A stretch of DNA of 24,445 nt from Acidithiobacillus sulfuriphilus (GCF_003721225.1 NZ_RIZI01000157.1:1-24445); one strand, 5' to 3'; shown: positions 7,567 to 15,404, numbered from the stretch's first letter. Notes: generated by a model from the letters alone, not told the origin. Program-made: numbers and translations.

Positions 7567-8382
7567 TCAGTGCTGGGTGGCGGTGCGGGGTACGGGATCC
7601 TGGGCAAAACCACGGCGATAGGCCCACCAGACGATGAGCGGACCGATGACGATCATGGGCAGCGAGAGGACCTGTCCCATGGTGAAATGGCCGAGCACAA
7701 AACCCAGTTGGATGTCGGGCTGGCGGGTGAACTCCACGAGAAAGCGAAAGCAGCCGTAAAAAAAGACGAAGAGCCCCCCCACGGCGCCCGCGGGCCGCGC
7801 CTTGCGGCTGTAGATCGCCAGGATGAGGAAGAGGACTACCCCTTCCAGCAGGAATTCGTAGATCTGCGAAGGTTGCCGCGGCTGCGGGCCGCCCGCCGGA
7901 AAGACCATGGCCCAAGGCAGGTCGCTGATCCGGCCGAAGAGCTGATCGTTGATGAAGTTGGCCAGGCGTCCCAGCCCCAGGCCGATGGGAACGGCAGGAG
8001 CGACGAAGTCCAGGGTGGGCAAAAAGGCGCGCTGATGGCGCCGGGCATAGGCCCAACAGGCCAGCACGACGCCCAACAGGCCGCCGTGGAAGGACATGCC
8101 GCCATCCCAGATGGCGAGGATCTTACCGGGGTAGTCGAGATAATAGGGGAGGTTGTACCAGAGCACATAGCCGATGCGGCCCCCAAAGATGGCGCCGATG
8201 GCCACGTAGAACTCCAGATCGACCACCTGTTCCTTGTTCCATGCCCAGTGGGCGGCGCGCCCCCGGCGGATCAGCCAGACCGTGGCGATGGCGAAGCTGA
8301 TGATCTCCAGGAGCCCGTACCAGTGGATGGTGATGGGGCCGAGCTGGAAGCCGACGGGATTGATGTCTGGATAATGGAGCAT
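7567..8382 (-). CDS. lgt: Prolipoprotein diacylglyceryl transferase Lgt
   Basis: Transfers diacylglycerol from phosphatidylglycerol to the lipobox cysteine of prolipoproteins, the first step of lipoprotein maturation, in the inner membrane. The 271-residue polytopic protein has HWYG (20-23), FGGRIGYVLWY (66-76), GGMSFHGGLLG (94-104), the Lgt signature region GLGRLANFINDQLFGR (136-151) and FRFLVEFTRQPD. Odd point: the signature position that is usually Glu (NGELWGR in E. coli) is Gln147 here. The ATG has GAGG 5 nt upstream. BamE in the same window is a visible lipoprotein substrate. rep follows on the same strand. Confidence 0.95.
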   Translation of the reverse strand: MLHYPDINPVGFQLGPITIHWYGLLEIISFAIATVWLIRRGRAAHWAWNKEQVVDLEFYVAIGAIFGGRIGYVLWYNLPYYLDYPGKILAIWDGGMSFHGGLLGVVLACWAYARRHQRAFLPTLDFVAPAVPIGLGLGRLANFINDQLFGRISDLPWAMVFPAGGPQPRQPSQIYEFLLEGVVLFLILAIYSRKARPAGAVGGLFVFFYGCFRFLVEFTRQPDIQLGFVLGHFTMGQVLSLPMIVIGPLIVWWAYRRGFAQDPVPRTATQH

Positions 8383-8405
8383 GGGATCCTCGCGCGAGAC
8401 TGGGA

Positions 8406-8434
8406 AACATGGCCGAGTACCGGCATCTTGTCAA
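8406..8434 (-). promoter_or_regulatory. Candidate lgt promoter with embedded palindrome
   Basis: On the minus strand a perfect TTGACA (8434-8429) is followed after 17 bases by CATGTT (8411-8406, only 3/6). The -35 lies inside a palindrome with arms CCGGCATC (8420-8427) and GATGCCGG (8436-8443). A second option further upstream pairs TTGAAA with TATGTT at 19-base spacing. The 8383-8562 spacer holds no gene that I can support. Confidence 0.35.
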
Positions 8435-8562
8435 GGATGCCGGCCAACATGGCGCAACCAGGATAGCGTTGGGCGGAAAGGCCGAACCCGGTGCCGTGGG
8501 CAAACATAACCCCTATGCTCGATACCGTTTCAACGATACGTTTGGCATGGCGCCAGAAAAAC

Positions 8563-9147
8563 TCAAAGGGGACTGTCTTTCGGAGTGGGCATGAGGCGCC
8601 GCAAAAAGGCGCGGCGGTCGCATTGTTGCTGTTTTTCCAGGTTGGCGCGGGTCTGTTGGCGGAAGCTGAGGACTTGGCCCCAGGCGGCGAAGACGGCGTC
8701 GGCATCGGGGTAGCGGCGGAGGCCCTGCACTTCGGGCTGGAGGAGGAAGTGGCCCAGTTCGCACAGATAGTGGAGGTGGCCCTGGCCGATGAGTCCGGGG
8801 ACGGACAGGGCGAGGAGGGGGCCGAGGGCGAGGCAGGGGTGGGCGGCGCGCTCGGCGGCGGTCCAGCCGCTGGGCAGGGGAACGGCGGGGATGGCGGTGG
8901 GTATGCAGATGCGGTAGAGGGCGATGGGGGTGAGCAGATGGCCCAGCCACCAGCCGGTGACGGCGCGCAAATCGCGCAGTTCCACGCCCAGATGCGGATG
9001 GGCCGCCTGGCTGTCGCGAAAGCAGGCCTCATGCCAGTGGCGAAAGGCGGCGGTGATCTGCGGAGCGAGGGTTTCCGCCGTTGCGGCGGGCAGAATTTGC
9101 CATGTCCCGGTCATCCCGGATCCATCAACGGTGCTTCTGCGCGTCAT
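8563..9147 (-). CDS. HybE-like hydrogenase/Tat-substrate assembly chaperone (tentative)
   Basis: A 194-residue protein. By eye it follows the HybE pattern: an early AF....(H) helix, HP.L.V...DLRAV.G.WLG..LTP......IP (compare E. coli HybE HPSMPV, GQWTG, VITPW, VIFP), then a hydrophobic region and a final amphipathic helix. HybE-family proteins assist maturation or Tat proofreading of [NiFe]-hydrogenase subunits. Here the neighbour is a molybdenum reductase, so a comparable job on PsrA is inferred. Odd: the last ~35 residues are basic, and 178-184 read RRAFLRR, resembling a Tat twin-arginine motif. The ATG at 9147 overlaps the torD-like stop by 4 nt (ATGA), arguing for translational coupling and against an upstream start at 9336. 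Family assignment is uncertain. Confidence 0.5.
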   Translation of the reverse strand: MTRRSTVDGSGMTGTWQILPAATAETLAPQITAAFRHWHEACFRDSQAAHPHLGVELRDLRAVTGWWLGHLLTPIALYRICIPTAIPAVPLPSGWTAAERAAHPCLALGPLLALSVPGLIGQGHLHYLCELGHFLLQPEVQGLRRYPDADAVFAAWGQVLSFRQQTRANLEKQQQCDRRAFLRRLMPTPKDSPL

Positions 9148-9701
9148 GTCTGGAGCTCCGGGGTGAGGCAGGCGTAGACCAGCCCGGCCAGTTCCTGGGC
9201 AAGGCCGCGGTAAAAGAGCAGTTCGCTCTGGGCCGTGAGGTCGCCGAGGAAGCGATCCAGCCAGTCGCCGAGCGTGTCTTGGCAGAATCCCTGCAGGACT
9301 TCGGGTTCGCCCTGCTCCCGGAGAAAGGCGGCGCATTCGCAGATGGTGCCCAGATAATCGGCGGGAAGCCCTGTGGGCAGCAAGCCCAGTTCGCCATAGA
9401 ACCTTTCCAGGGCGGCGGCGCGATGGCCGTTCAGGGTGCCCTCTTCGAGATAGGCCGAGGCAAAGGGCGGACAGAGGGCCGGGAAGGTGAAGAGCCGGGT
9501 ATGTTCCCCCTGCCAGGCATCCAGGGGCAGAGCGCTCAGTTCCCGCAGGGCGGCGGCCAGCCAGAGGGGCTGGCAGGGTTGCTCCTGCAGGAGATCCAGG
9601 GACTCGTCATCCGGCTCCGCCAGCGCCATGGCGCAGAAGCGCCAGGTGGCGAGGATGTCGGAGGCCGCTGCCGAGGCCGCTTCAGTGGCTGGTGAGGACA
9701 T
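9144..9701 (-). CDS. TorD/DmsD-family molybdoenzyme chaperone
   Basis: Cytoplasmic chaperone that binds the Tat signal peptide or apo-form of a molybdoenzyme until the cofactor is inserted. The protein from ATG 9701 has 185 residues, normal for TorD-like proteins. It is all-helical, with the family segment HTRLFTFPALCPPFASAYLE and EGTLNG, then RFYGELGL and PADYLG, and a later helix with LAQELAGLVYACL. The ATG at 9701 lies inside the last 20 bases of psrC, so translation is coupled. A further in-frame ATG at 9758 would overlap psrC by 77 bases and is less likely. It is the fourth gene of the psr operon; its client is most likely the PsrA subunit. Confidence 0.8.
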   Translation of the reverse strand: MSSPATEAASAAASDILATWRFCAMALAEPDDESLDLLQEQPCQPLWLAAALRELSALPLDAWQGEHTRLFTFPALCPPFASAYLEEGTLNGHRAAALERFYGELGLLPTGLPADYLGTICECAAFLREQGEPEVLQGFCQDTLGDWLDRFLGDLTAQSELLFYRGLAQELAGLVYACLTPELQT

Positions 9702-10716
9702 GATAAATACCCGCGCCGAGAACGCCGTCGTGGCCGGCGTTGGCCCAGGGAAAGACATAAACGCCGCTGGCCAGGAAGTAGTGGCGCAGCAGGAATCCTC
9801 CCAGCAGGACCATGCAGGCCGTGAGGATCACGGGAGCGCTGCGTTGCCAGCCCATGAATGTGCCCTTGCTTTCCATGACGAAGGGCAGGATCAAGCCGAT
9901 GCCGAGGAAGCCGACGATCCAGCCCCAACTGTGCCAGAGGATGGACAGGCTGGCCTGGCCGCTGAGACTGCCGGGCAGTATGACGAAAAGAATACTGAAG
10001 ATGAGCACGATTTCCACGGCGATGAGGATGAGATCCAGGCGCTCATACCAGCGGGCCATGGTGCCATGCTGGCGCAGCACGGCGTAAAGGACGAGGAGCT
10101 GATAGGCCAGCGCCGTGGAAAATGCGGAAACGGTGAACAAGGGCGGGACCAGATCGTTGGCCCACAGGGCCGCGGCGGGGAAGGAGCGCAACAGCAAACC
10201 GGTATAAACCGCCGTGCCTACCCCATTGAGGATGGCGACCCAAGCGATGGGGGTGCGCAGGCGCGTGGCCCAGTCGCCAATGAGACGGATCAGCGGCAGA
10301 TCGAACCATCTGCCCAACCAGGGACCGGCCACGGGCAGTTTGCGGAACCACGGCTCGTCCAGCAGCAGAGGCCAGGCATAAAGCAAACCGAAAACCATGG
10401 CCCAGATGATGAACTGGGTACCCCAGGCGATCCAGGACCAGGGCAGGATGAGCACATTCCAGGGCAGCAGGATTTCCCAGACCCGGATGGGATGGAGCAG
10501 ATCCACCAGAAGCAAGGCGGAGCCGAAGCCGAGGAAGGCCTCGCCGGAGAGGATGCCCCAGAGGGTGATGGCGCGGCCCGCCTGGAAATAGCGGTGGCTG
10601 AAGAGGCTCAAGGCGATGAGGGCGGCGCCCAGACCGCCCAGGAAAAGATAGGCGGCGACCAGCACGCCCCAGCGGTCCTGGGTGGCGAGGCTGGTGGCGA
10701 AGTGGATCGAGTTCAT
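9682..10716 (-). CDS. NrfD/PsrC-family membrane quinone subunit of the reductase
   Basis: Membrane anchor that exchanges electrons with the quinone pool and passes them to the FeS subunit. The 344 residues are mostly hydrophobic, with about nine or ten membrane segments. They begin with the NrfD-type WGVLVAAYLFLGGLGAA and have LLLVDLLHP(I)RVW and the WGTQFIIWAMVFG segment. The ATG overlaps the psrB stop by 4 nt (ATGA) and has GGAGG 7 nt upstream, so it is both coupled and well translated. It lacks haem-binding CxxCH motifs. The order psrA-psrB-psrC is that of polysulfide and sulfur reductases. Confidence 0.88.
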   Translation of the reverse strand: MNSIHFATSLATQDRWGVLVAAYLFLGGLGAALIALSLFSHRYFQAGRAITLWGILSGEAFLGFGSALLLVDLLHPIRVWEILLPWNVLILPWSWIAWGTQFIIWAMVFGLLYAWPLLLDEPWFRKLPVAGPWLGRWFDLPLIRLIGDWATRLRTPIAWVAILNGVGTAVYTGLLLRSFPAAALWANDLVPPLFTVSAFSTALAYQLLVLYAVLRQHGTMARWYERLDLILIAVEIVLIFSILFVILPGSLSGQASLSILWHSWGWIVGFLGIGLILPFVMESKGTFMGWQRSAPVILTACMVLLGGFLLRHYFLASGVYVFPWANAGHDGVLGAGIYHVLTSH

Positions 10717-11336
10717 AGGAGATCCTCCGGAATCTTGTGCATATAGTAAACATTGGGGCCGGTGCCGAGTTCAGCGAGCAGGCCTTGCGCCTTGCCGGTG
10801 GCGACCACCTTGGTCACCAAGTCGTCGGGGTTGTCCAGGTCGCCAAAGATGCGGGAGTGGGCCACGCAGGTCTCCACGCAGGCCGGTTGCAGACCCTCTT
10901 GCAAGCGTTCATAGCAAAAATCGCACTTGTCGATGCTGGGCACGGTCCGCTTGAGGAAATCCTTGCCATAATAGGCCTCGCCGTGGCTGATATCCTGGCG
11001 GTCGGCACCGTAGCGGGCATCGTAGGGGCAGGCCATGGCGCAGGCCTGGCAACCCATGCAGATCTCCGGATTGACGCGGACGATGCCGTTGGCCTCCTTC
11101 CAGGTGGCGCCGGTGGGGCAGACGCTTACGCAGGGCGGGTTGTCGCAGTGGTTGCACAGCTTGGGAAAGAACTGGCGGAGGATCTTGTCGCCCACTTCGA
11201 TCTCTTCGTCATAGACATAAGTGCGGAACTTGGCGGGGTTCCAGACCGGGGTCTGGTTTTCCATGGCGCAGGCCGCCATACAGGCGTTGCAGCCGACGCA
11301 TGTGTCCAGATTGATGAGCATGGCATATTTGGTCAT
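10713..11336 (-). CDS. Four-cluster 4Fe-4S electron-transfer subunit (PsrB/DmsB type)
   Basis: Carries electrons between the membrane subunit and the molybdenum subunit. The 207 residues hold four cysteine groups: C13-C16-C19-C23, C61-C64-C69-C73, C93-C96-C99-C103 and C138-C141-C153-C157, enough for four 4Fe-4S clusters in the DmsB/PsrB arrangement. There is no signal peptide, as usual for B subunits that are exported in complex with the Tat-bearing catalytic subunit. The start has GAGG 8 nt upstream and lies 10 nt after the psrA stop; the end overlaps psrC by 4 nt. Confidence 0.93.
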   Translation of the reverse strand: MTKYAMLINLDTCVGCNACMAACAMENQTPVWNPAKFRTYVYDEEIEVGDKILRQFFPKLCNHCDNPPCVSVCPTGATWKEANGIVRVNPEICMGCQACAMACPYDARYGADRQDISHGEAYYGKDFLKRTVPSIDKCDFCYERLQEGLQPACVETCVAHSRIFGDLDNPDDLVTKVVATGKAQGLLAELGTGPNVYYMHKIPEDLL

Positions 11337-11346
11337 GGGTGATTCC

Positions 11347-14097
11347 TCAGGCGCGTTCCAGGCGCACGGTGAATTCCTGGGAACGGAAACCGCCGCTCAC
11401 CGGTTCGATGAAGTTGGGGGTGATCTTGTTGAGGGCCGTGCCCATGCCCATCCCATGGGTGAGCGCTGGATTCTGGTCGCCGTAGCCGCTATACAAGAAG
11501 ACGGTGTCCTCCCGCACCAGACGGGTAACGTGTATCGCCGCCTCGGCCTTTTGCTGGGTCAACAGGTTGGTGACCAGCACCTTGTCGCCTTCCCGCAGGC
11601 CGAGCTTGGCGGCGCGCTGGGCATGGACCCACAGCCCGGTATAGATGCCGCCGCGAAATTTGCTGATCCCCACCAAGGGTTGGAAATCGTTGTTGGGCGA
11701 GCAATGGGAGACGACCGGTACCATCCCGAAGGTGAAATAGAATTCGTCGTCGGCCATGGGCGCTTTGCTGCCCGGCCGGCAGTCGGCGGGGATGTGGGTG
11801 GCCAGCACCGAGAAATAGGGGCTGTCCCACAAACCGAATTGCTCGCGCAGTTGGCCATAGAGATTGCTGTAGAATTCGGCGCGGCCGCTGGGCGTCGGCA
11901 GCGCCATCTTGCGCGGCATCCCGTAGTTGGCGATGAGTTCTTCCGCCTTGGCCACCGGATAGATCCCCTTCTCGCGCAACACCGCATCGAGCTTTTGCGC
12001 GGTGATGCCCAAGCCCTTGGCCTTCGCCTCGAAGTCCATCTGCCGTAGGGCCATGGTGAAGGGATTCTTGATGCCCTTGGCGCGGTTTTCCTCGGTCAGA
12101 GCCTTGAGGCGGGGAGCAGGAATACCCATCAAATTTTCCACGGACTGGTAATAGGGTTCGGGGCTGCCCGTCAGGATTTCCGTCAATTTCAGGAAGGCGT
12201 CGGTCAAGATGACGTTGTCGTAGGCGGGCGGCACGGCCTGGTAGCGGGTGATGAGCATGTTGTCGGGGTTGACGCCGTTGCCGTAAATGGCGGGTTCGTC
12301 CCGTTCCAGGTAGGTGAGTTCCGGCAGGACCACGTCGGCATAGGCGACGGTGTCCGCGGGCATGACATCCATGACCACCACCAAATCCATGTTGGGATGG
12401 GTAAGCAGCTCTTCCCAGAAACCTTCCGGCGCATCGCGCAGGGGATTGGTGCCGTTCAAAAGAATCGCCTTGCACAAATACGGCTTGCCCTTCCAGGTGA
12501 GCTTGCCCTTGATGGCGGAATCCAGCCCTACCTCGGTGGTGAAAGGGAAGGCCGCCCAGTCCGGGGAATCCTTGGGGGTCTGATCCCGATGCACCGCCGC
12601 CCAGGCGGGGTAACCATGGTCGTGGCTGCCCGGATTGGCCGCCGCATTGGCGGCCCAGTAGACGAAAGGCATACCTGCAAGGCTCGCCAGGGGCGGGGCT
12701 TTGGGATTGTCCTTTTGGGCCCACATGTTGCGCACCTCATCGCGGTACTCGCCGCCGAAGATCCAGCCGCCGGGCACATCCAGGCCGCCCTTCAGGGCCT
12801 GGATCATGGCCTGCACCCGGCGCAGCATCTGGATGTTGCCGTAACGGGCGCCGGACCAGCCGGGAATGACGATGGGCGACTTGGCGGTGCCGAATTCGCG
12901 GGCGATCTTGCGGATATCGTCGGCGGCAATGCCGGTATTGGCGGCCGCCCACTCGGTGGTGTAGGGCTCCAGTTCCAGGAACTGGGCGTCGAAAACGGTG
13001 ACGAGTTTCTCGCCCTGGTGCTGGAAATCGGCGGGTGCACGCAGTTGCGGTTTGACCGCGGCGCCGCTATTGCTCTGGAGATTGCTATTGCTGAACGCGG
13101 GCAGGAAGACCACTTGACCGCTGTGCTGATCGATGACCGCCGGCTCCTTCTTGGCCGAAAGGTAGAGTTCCCAGGCATTGTGGGCGTTTTTCCGCACCAG
13201 GAAAGGCATATTGCTGTGGCTGATGAGAAAATCTTCCTCGTACCAGCCATGGTGCATCATCTCGCGGAGCATGGCCAAGGTGAAGTCCAGGTCGGTGCCC
13301 GGCTTGACGGCGTACCACTCATCGGCCTTGGCCGCGGTTTCAGAGGCCCGAGGGTCGAGTACCACCACCTTGACGCCCTTTTCCTTGGCCGTGGCGAAGC
13401 GCACCGCGCGGCAGGTGGAAACGCCGCCGATGCAGGCGTTGCCGATGATGGAAAGTATGTAATCGCTGTTTTCGTAATCCTCGATGTTTTCACCATGCAC
13501 CACAAAGTTGCCGATCATGGAATTGGTGCCCAGGTGACCGTCGAAGACGCAGTTTTGCGTGGGCGAGGTGATGAGGTTGGGGCACTGGATGGCAGAGGTG
13601 AAGCAAATGGTGTGTGGCACGTAAAACGAGCAGGTGCTCCAGCCGCCGTAGACCGTCCATTCCCAGGGTTGGATGCCCTTGCTCTTTTGCGCGATGTAGT
13701 CCCAGGCTTCTTCCCAGGTGGCGGCGCGGAATTGCATCTCGCCGCGCTTGCTGCCCGCCACGCGGATGAGGGGCGTCTTGATGCGGTTGGCGCTGTAGAC
13801 CTGGCGTAAGCCCGACTGGCCGCGGGCACAGATCTTGTCGCCGTTGAGGGTCGAGTTGGGGTTGCCGCCCAGCTTCATGATGCGGCTCTTGCCCTTGCGC
13901 TCGGACACCGTGATGCGCAGGGAGCAGAAAGACGAACAATAATTGCAAATGGAATAGGCGAAATGATCCGCCGGATCAGCTTTGTCGGGCCCGGCGATCT
14001 GAATCCAGTTCGGGTGGTAAAGGGTGGCGCCGACCGCCCCCAGGCTGGTGTTTTTGAGAAAACTGCGGCGGGTCATTTTGGGGAACTGCCAAGCCAT
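11347..14097 (-). CDS. Molybdopterin oxidoreductase catalytic subunit, polysulfide/sulfur reductase type (PsrA/SreA-like)
   Basis: Catalytic subunit of a DMSO-reductase-superfamily enzyme, probably reducing sulfur, polysulfide or a related sulfur oxyanion in the periplasm. From ATG 14097 (AGGAGG 7 nt upstream) it is 916 residues. A longer frame to 14241 runs through the AT-rich promoter and is rejected. Visible: Tat signal TRRSFLKNTSLGAVGA (9-24); a 4Fe-4S site C51, C54, C58, C90 (CNYCSSFC ... GDKICARGQ); a candidate Mo-ligand Cys183 (QNCVFDGHLG); the pterin-binding KGVKVVVLDPRASETAAKADEW; and a C-terminal molydopterin-binding domain. The operon partners PsrB, PsrC and TorD support a three-subunit membrane complex. 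I recall that a comparable Sre/Psr complex is proposed in Acidithiobacillus for sulfur reduction. The exact substrate cannot be decided here; thiosulfate, tetrathionate or arsenate-type relatives remain alternatives. Confidence 0.85.
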   Translation of the reverse strand: MAWQFPKMTRRSFLKNTSLGAVGATLYHPNWIQIAGPDKADPADHFAYSICNYCSSFCSLRITVSERKGKSRIMKLGGNPNSTLNGDKICARGQSGLRQVYSANRIKTPLIRVAGSKRGEMQFRAATWEEAWDYIAQKSKGIQPWEWTVYGGWSTCSFYVPHTICFTSAIQCPNLITSPTQNCVFDGHLGTNSMIGNFVVHGENIEDYENSDYILSIIGNACIGGVSTCRAVRFATAKEKGVKVVVLDPRASETAAKADEWYAVKPGTDLDFTLAMLREMMHHGWYEEDFLISHSNMPFLVRKNAHNAWELYLSAKKEPAVIDQHSGQVVFLPAFSNSNLQSNSGAAVKPQLRAPADFQHQGEKLVTVFDAQFLELEPYTTEWAAANTGIAADDIRKIAREFGTAKSPIVIPGWSGARYGNIQMLRRVQAMIQALKGGLDVPGGWIFGGEYRDEVRNMWAQKDNPKAPPLASLAGMPFVYWAANAAANPGSHDHGYPAWAAVHRDQTPKDSPDWAAFPFTTEVGLDSAIKGKLTWKGKPYLCKAILLNGTNPLRDAPEGFWEELLTHPNMDLVVVMDVMPADTVAYADVVLPELTYLERDEPAIYGNGVNPDNMLITRYQAVPPAYDNVILTDAFLKLTEILTGSPEPYYQSVENLMGIPAPRLKALTEENRAKGIKNPFTMALRQMDFEAKAKGLGITAQKLDAVLREKGIYPVAKAEELIANYGMPRKMALPTPSGRAEFYSNLYGQLREQFGLWDSPYFSVLATHIPADCRPGSKAPMADDEFYFTFGMVPVVSHCSPNNDFQPLVGISKFRGGIYTGLWVHAQRAAKLGLREGDKVLVTNLLTQQKAEAAIHVTRLVREDTVFLYSGYGDQNPALTHGMGMGTALNKITPNFIEPVSGGFRSQEFTVRLERA

Positions 14098-14132
14098 GAT
14101 AAGGCCTCCTGCCTGCAAATACGCGTTATAAC

Positions 14133-14150
14133 GAACCGGCTTGAACCGGC
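14133..14150. repeat. Direct repeat in the psrA leader
   Basis: GAACCGGC occurs at 14133-14140 and again at 14143-14150, ten bases apart, which is one helical turn. It sits between the putative promoter and the psrA ribosome binding site. This spacing is typical of tandem regulator half-sites, but no regulator can be named. Confidence 0.45.
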
Positions 14151-14202
14151 GCGGAATGGTGGCTTTGTTTCTAATAAGATAACGAAATTCTAATATGCTT
14201 AT

Positions 14203-14230
14203 ATAATACTCTTGGAGATCGAAGTCACAA
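14203..14230 (-). promoter_or_regulatory. Candidate promoter of the psr operon
   Basis: On the minus strand TTGTGA (14230-14225), a 16-base spacer and TATTAT (14208-14203, 5/6) give a transcript start near 14196 and a ~100-nt leader. The surrounding 14161-14290 is about 28 % GC, far below the rest of the window. An inverted repeat ATAGA-N10-TCTAT (14234-14253) lies just upstream of the -35. The overlapping TGTGA-N6-TC suggests a weak CRP/FNR-like half-site but is not convincing. Confidence 0.5.
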
Positions 14231-14326
14231 GAGATAGACATCGTTTTATCTATTGTTTTATTGGATCTGGATATTTAATAATTTGATGAGTTCATAGGAT
14301 GCCGCCGGGCGCGGGCCGGCGCCGAG

Positions 14327-14359
14327 GCCCATCACGGTTTGGACCCGATGGGCGTTTTT
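14327..14359. terminator. Hairpin between psrA and the agmatine deiminase gene
   Basis: GCCCATCACGG (14327-14337) and CCGATGGGC (14345-14353) pair with one bulged base, and TTTTT (14355-14359) follows on the plus strand. The hairpin lies directly after the stop of the minus-strand agmatine deiminase, where a terminator is expected. The T tract, however, faces plus-strand transcription, although no plus-strand gene lies just upstream. It may act in both directions or mainly block antisense transcription. Confidence 0.6.
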
Positions 14360-14363
14360 CGGA

Positions 14364-15404
14364 TTATTGGCTGCTGCGGGGCAATTGCATGGTGATACAG
14401 TGCAGGCTGCCATGTTGGCGGGTCAGTTCGAGGCAGGGGATCGGGATGATTGCATGGTCCGGGAAGGCGCCTTGCAGACGTTCCCGGGCCACGTCATCGG
14501 CGGGGTCATCGTAGCTGGGGAGTAGGACCGCGCCGTTGATGATGAGAAAATTGGCGTAACTCAGAGGCAGGCGGGTGCCATCGTCGTCAAAACGCGCCTG
14601 GGGCCAAGGCAGGGGGATGAGGTGGTAAGGGCTACCGTCGCTGCTGCGGAGGGCGGAAAGTTCGGCGGCCATCTGCTGGAGCGGCGCGAAATGGCTGTCG
14701 TCCGGGTCGCTGCAGGACTGGTAGCTGATGCTGCGCGGGCTGCAAAAACGCGCCAGGGTGTCGATATGGGCGTCCGTATCGTCCCCTTCCAGATGACCGC
14801 TTTCCAGCCACAGCACCCGCTCCATGCCGAGATGCTGGCAGAGCAGGGCGCTGATCTCGTCGCGCGTATACTGGGGGTTGCGGTTGGGGGAGAGGAGGCA
14901 GGCGCTGGTGGTGAGCAGATTGCCCGCGCCATCCGCTTCGATGCTCCCGCCTTCGAGGATCATCCCCAGGGTGCGCAGCGGAACATCGCCGTAGGCCCCT
15001 TGGGCGTGAAGACGGCGGGTGATCTGGTTGTCGAGGTCGGCGCGGAATTTGAGGCCCCAGGCATTGAAGCCGAAGTCCAGGAGTTGGCCCTTGCCCTGCT
15101 CATCGAGCAGGGTGATGGGGCCGTGGTCGCGGGCCCAGGAGTCGTTGCTGGGGCAGATCTGGAGGTGGCATTGCGCCAACCAGGCCCCGGCGGCGCTCAG
15201 GGCCTCGCGGCAATGCTCTGCGCTGGCCCTGTCGTGGCAGGCGATCAATACCGCTTCGCGCTGGCTGATCTCCCGGGCGATCCGGGCAAAGACGGCGCTG
15301 ACTTCCGCCAGGCGCGGCGCCCAATCGCTTTCCGGGTGAGGCCAGGTAAGCTGCACGGCCCATTGCGGGGCCCATTCGGGGGGAAGGCGATAGGCCTGGG
15401 TCAT
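14364..15404 (-). CDS. Agmatine deiminase family protein
   Basis: Peptidylarginine-deiminase-type guanidino hydrolase. The likely reaction is agmatine to N-carbamoylputrescine plus ammonia, leading to putrescine. The 346-residue protein starts at ATG 15404, with GGAG 6 nt upstream; the frame remains open to 15494, but that would run into the divergent rsuA. Motifs: NDSWARDHGP (87-96, compare the family's RD.GP), EGGSIEADG (151-159), GHLEGDDTDAHID (203-215) with catalytic His/Asp candidates, and HGSLHCITMQLP near the C-terminus with the nucleophile at Cys336. It stands alone, without an adjacent N-carbamoylputrescine amidase, so the pathway step is inferred from the family only. Confidence 0.88.
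   Translation of the reverse strand: MTQAYRLPPEWAPQWAVQLTWPHPESDWAPRLAEVSAVFARIAREISQREAVLIACHDRASAEHCREALSAAGAWLAQCHLQICPSNDSWARDHGPITLLDEQGKGQLLDFGFNAWGLKFRADLDNQITRRLHAQGAYGDVPLRTLGMILEGGSIEADGAGNLLTTSACLLSPNRNPQYTRDEISALLCQHLGMERVLWLESGHLEGDDTDAHIDTLARFCSPRSISYQSCSDPDDSHFAPLQQMAAELSALRSSDGSPYHLIPLPWPQARFDDDGTRLPLSYANFLIINGAVLLPSYDDPADDVARERLQGAFPDHAIIPIPCLELTRQHGSLHCITMQLPRSSQ

Noticed and set aside
5832..7637. A 601-codon plus-strand open frame antisense to rep, and similar long antisense frames at 3420-4571 (minus) and 12397-13809 (plus).
   Set aside because: High-GC codon bias opens the opposite frame; the sense frames encode clear Rep, importer and PsrA proteins, while the antisense products match nothing known.
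14225..14240. CRP/FNR-like site TGTGA-N6-TC before psrA.
   Set aside because: Only one half matches; it also overlaps the proposed -35, so the match may be chance.
14098..14241. N-terminal extension of PsrA to an ATG at 14241.
   Set aside because: The extension runs through the AT-rich promoter region, would bury the Tat signal 57 residues inside, and lacks a ribosome binding site; ATG 14097 has AGGAGG at 7 nt.
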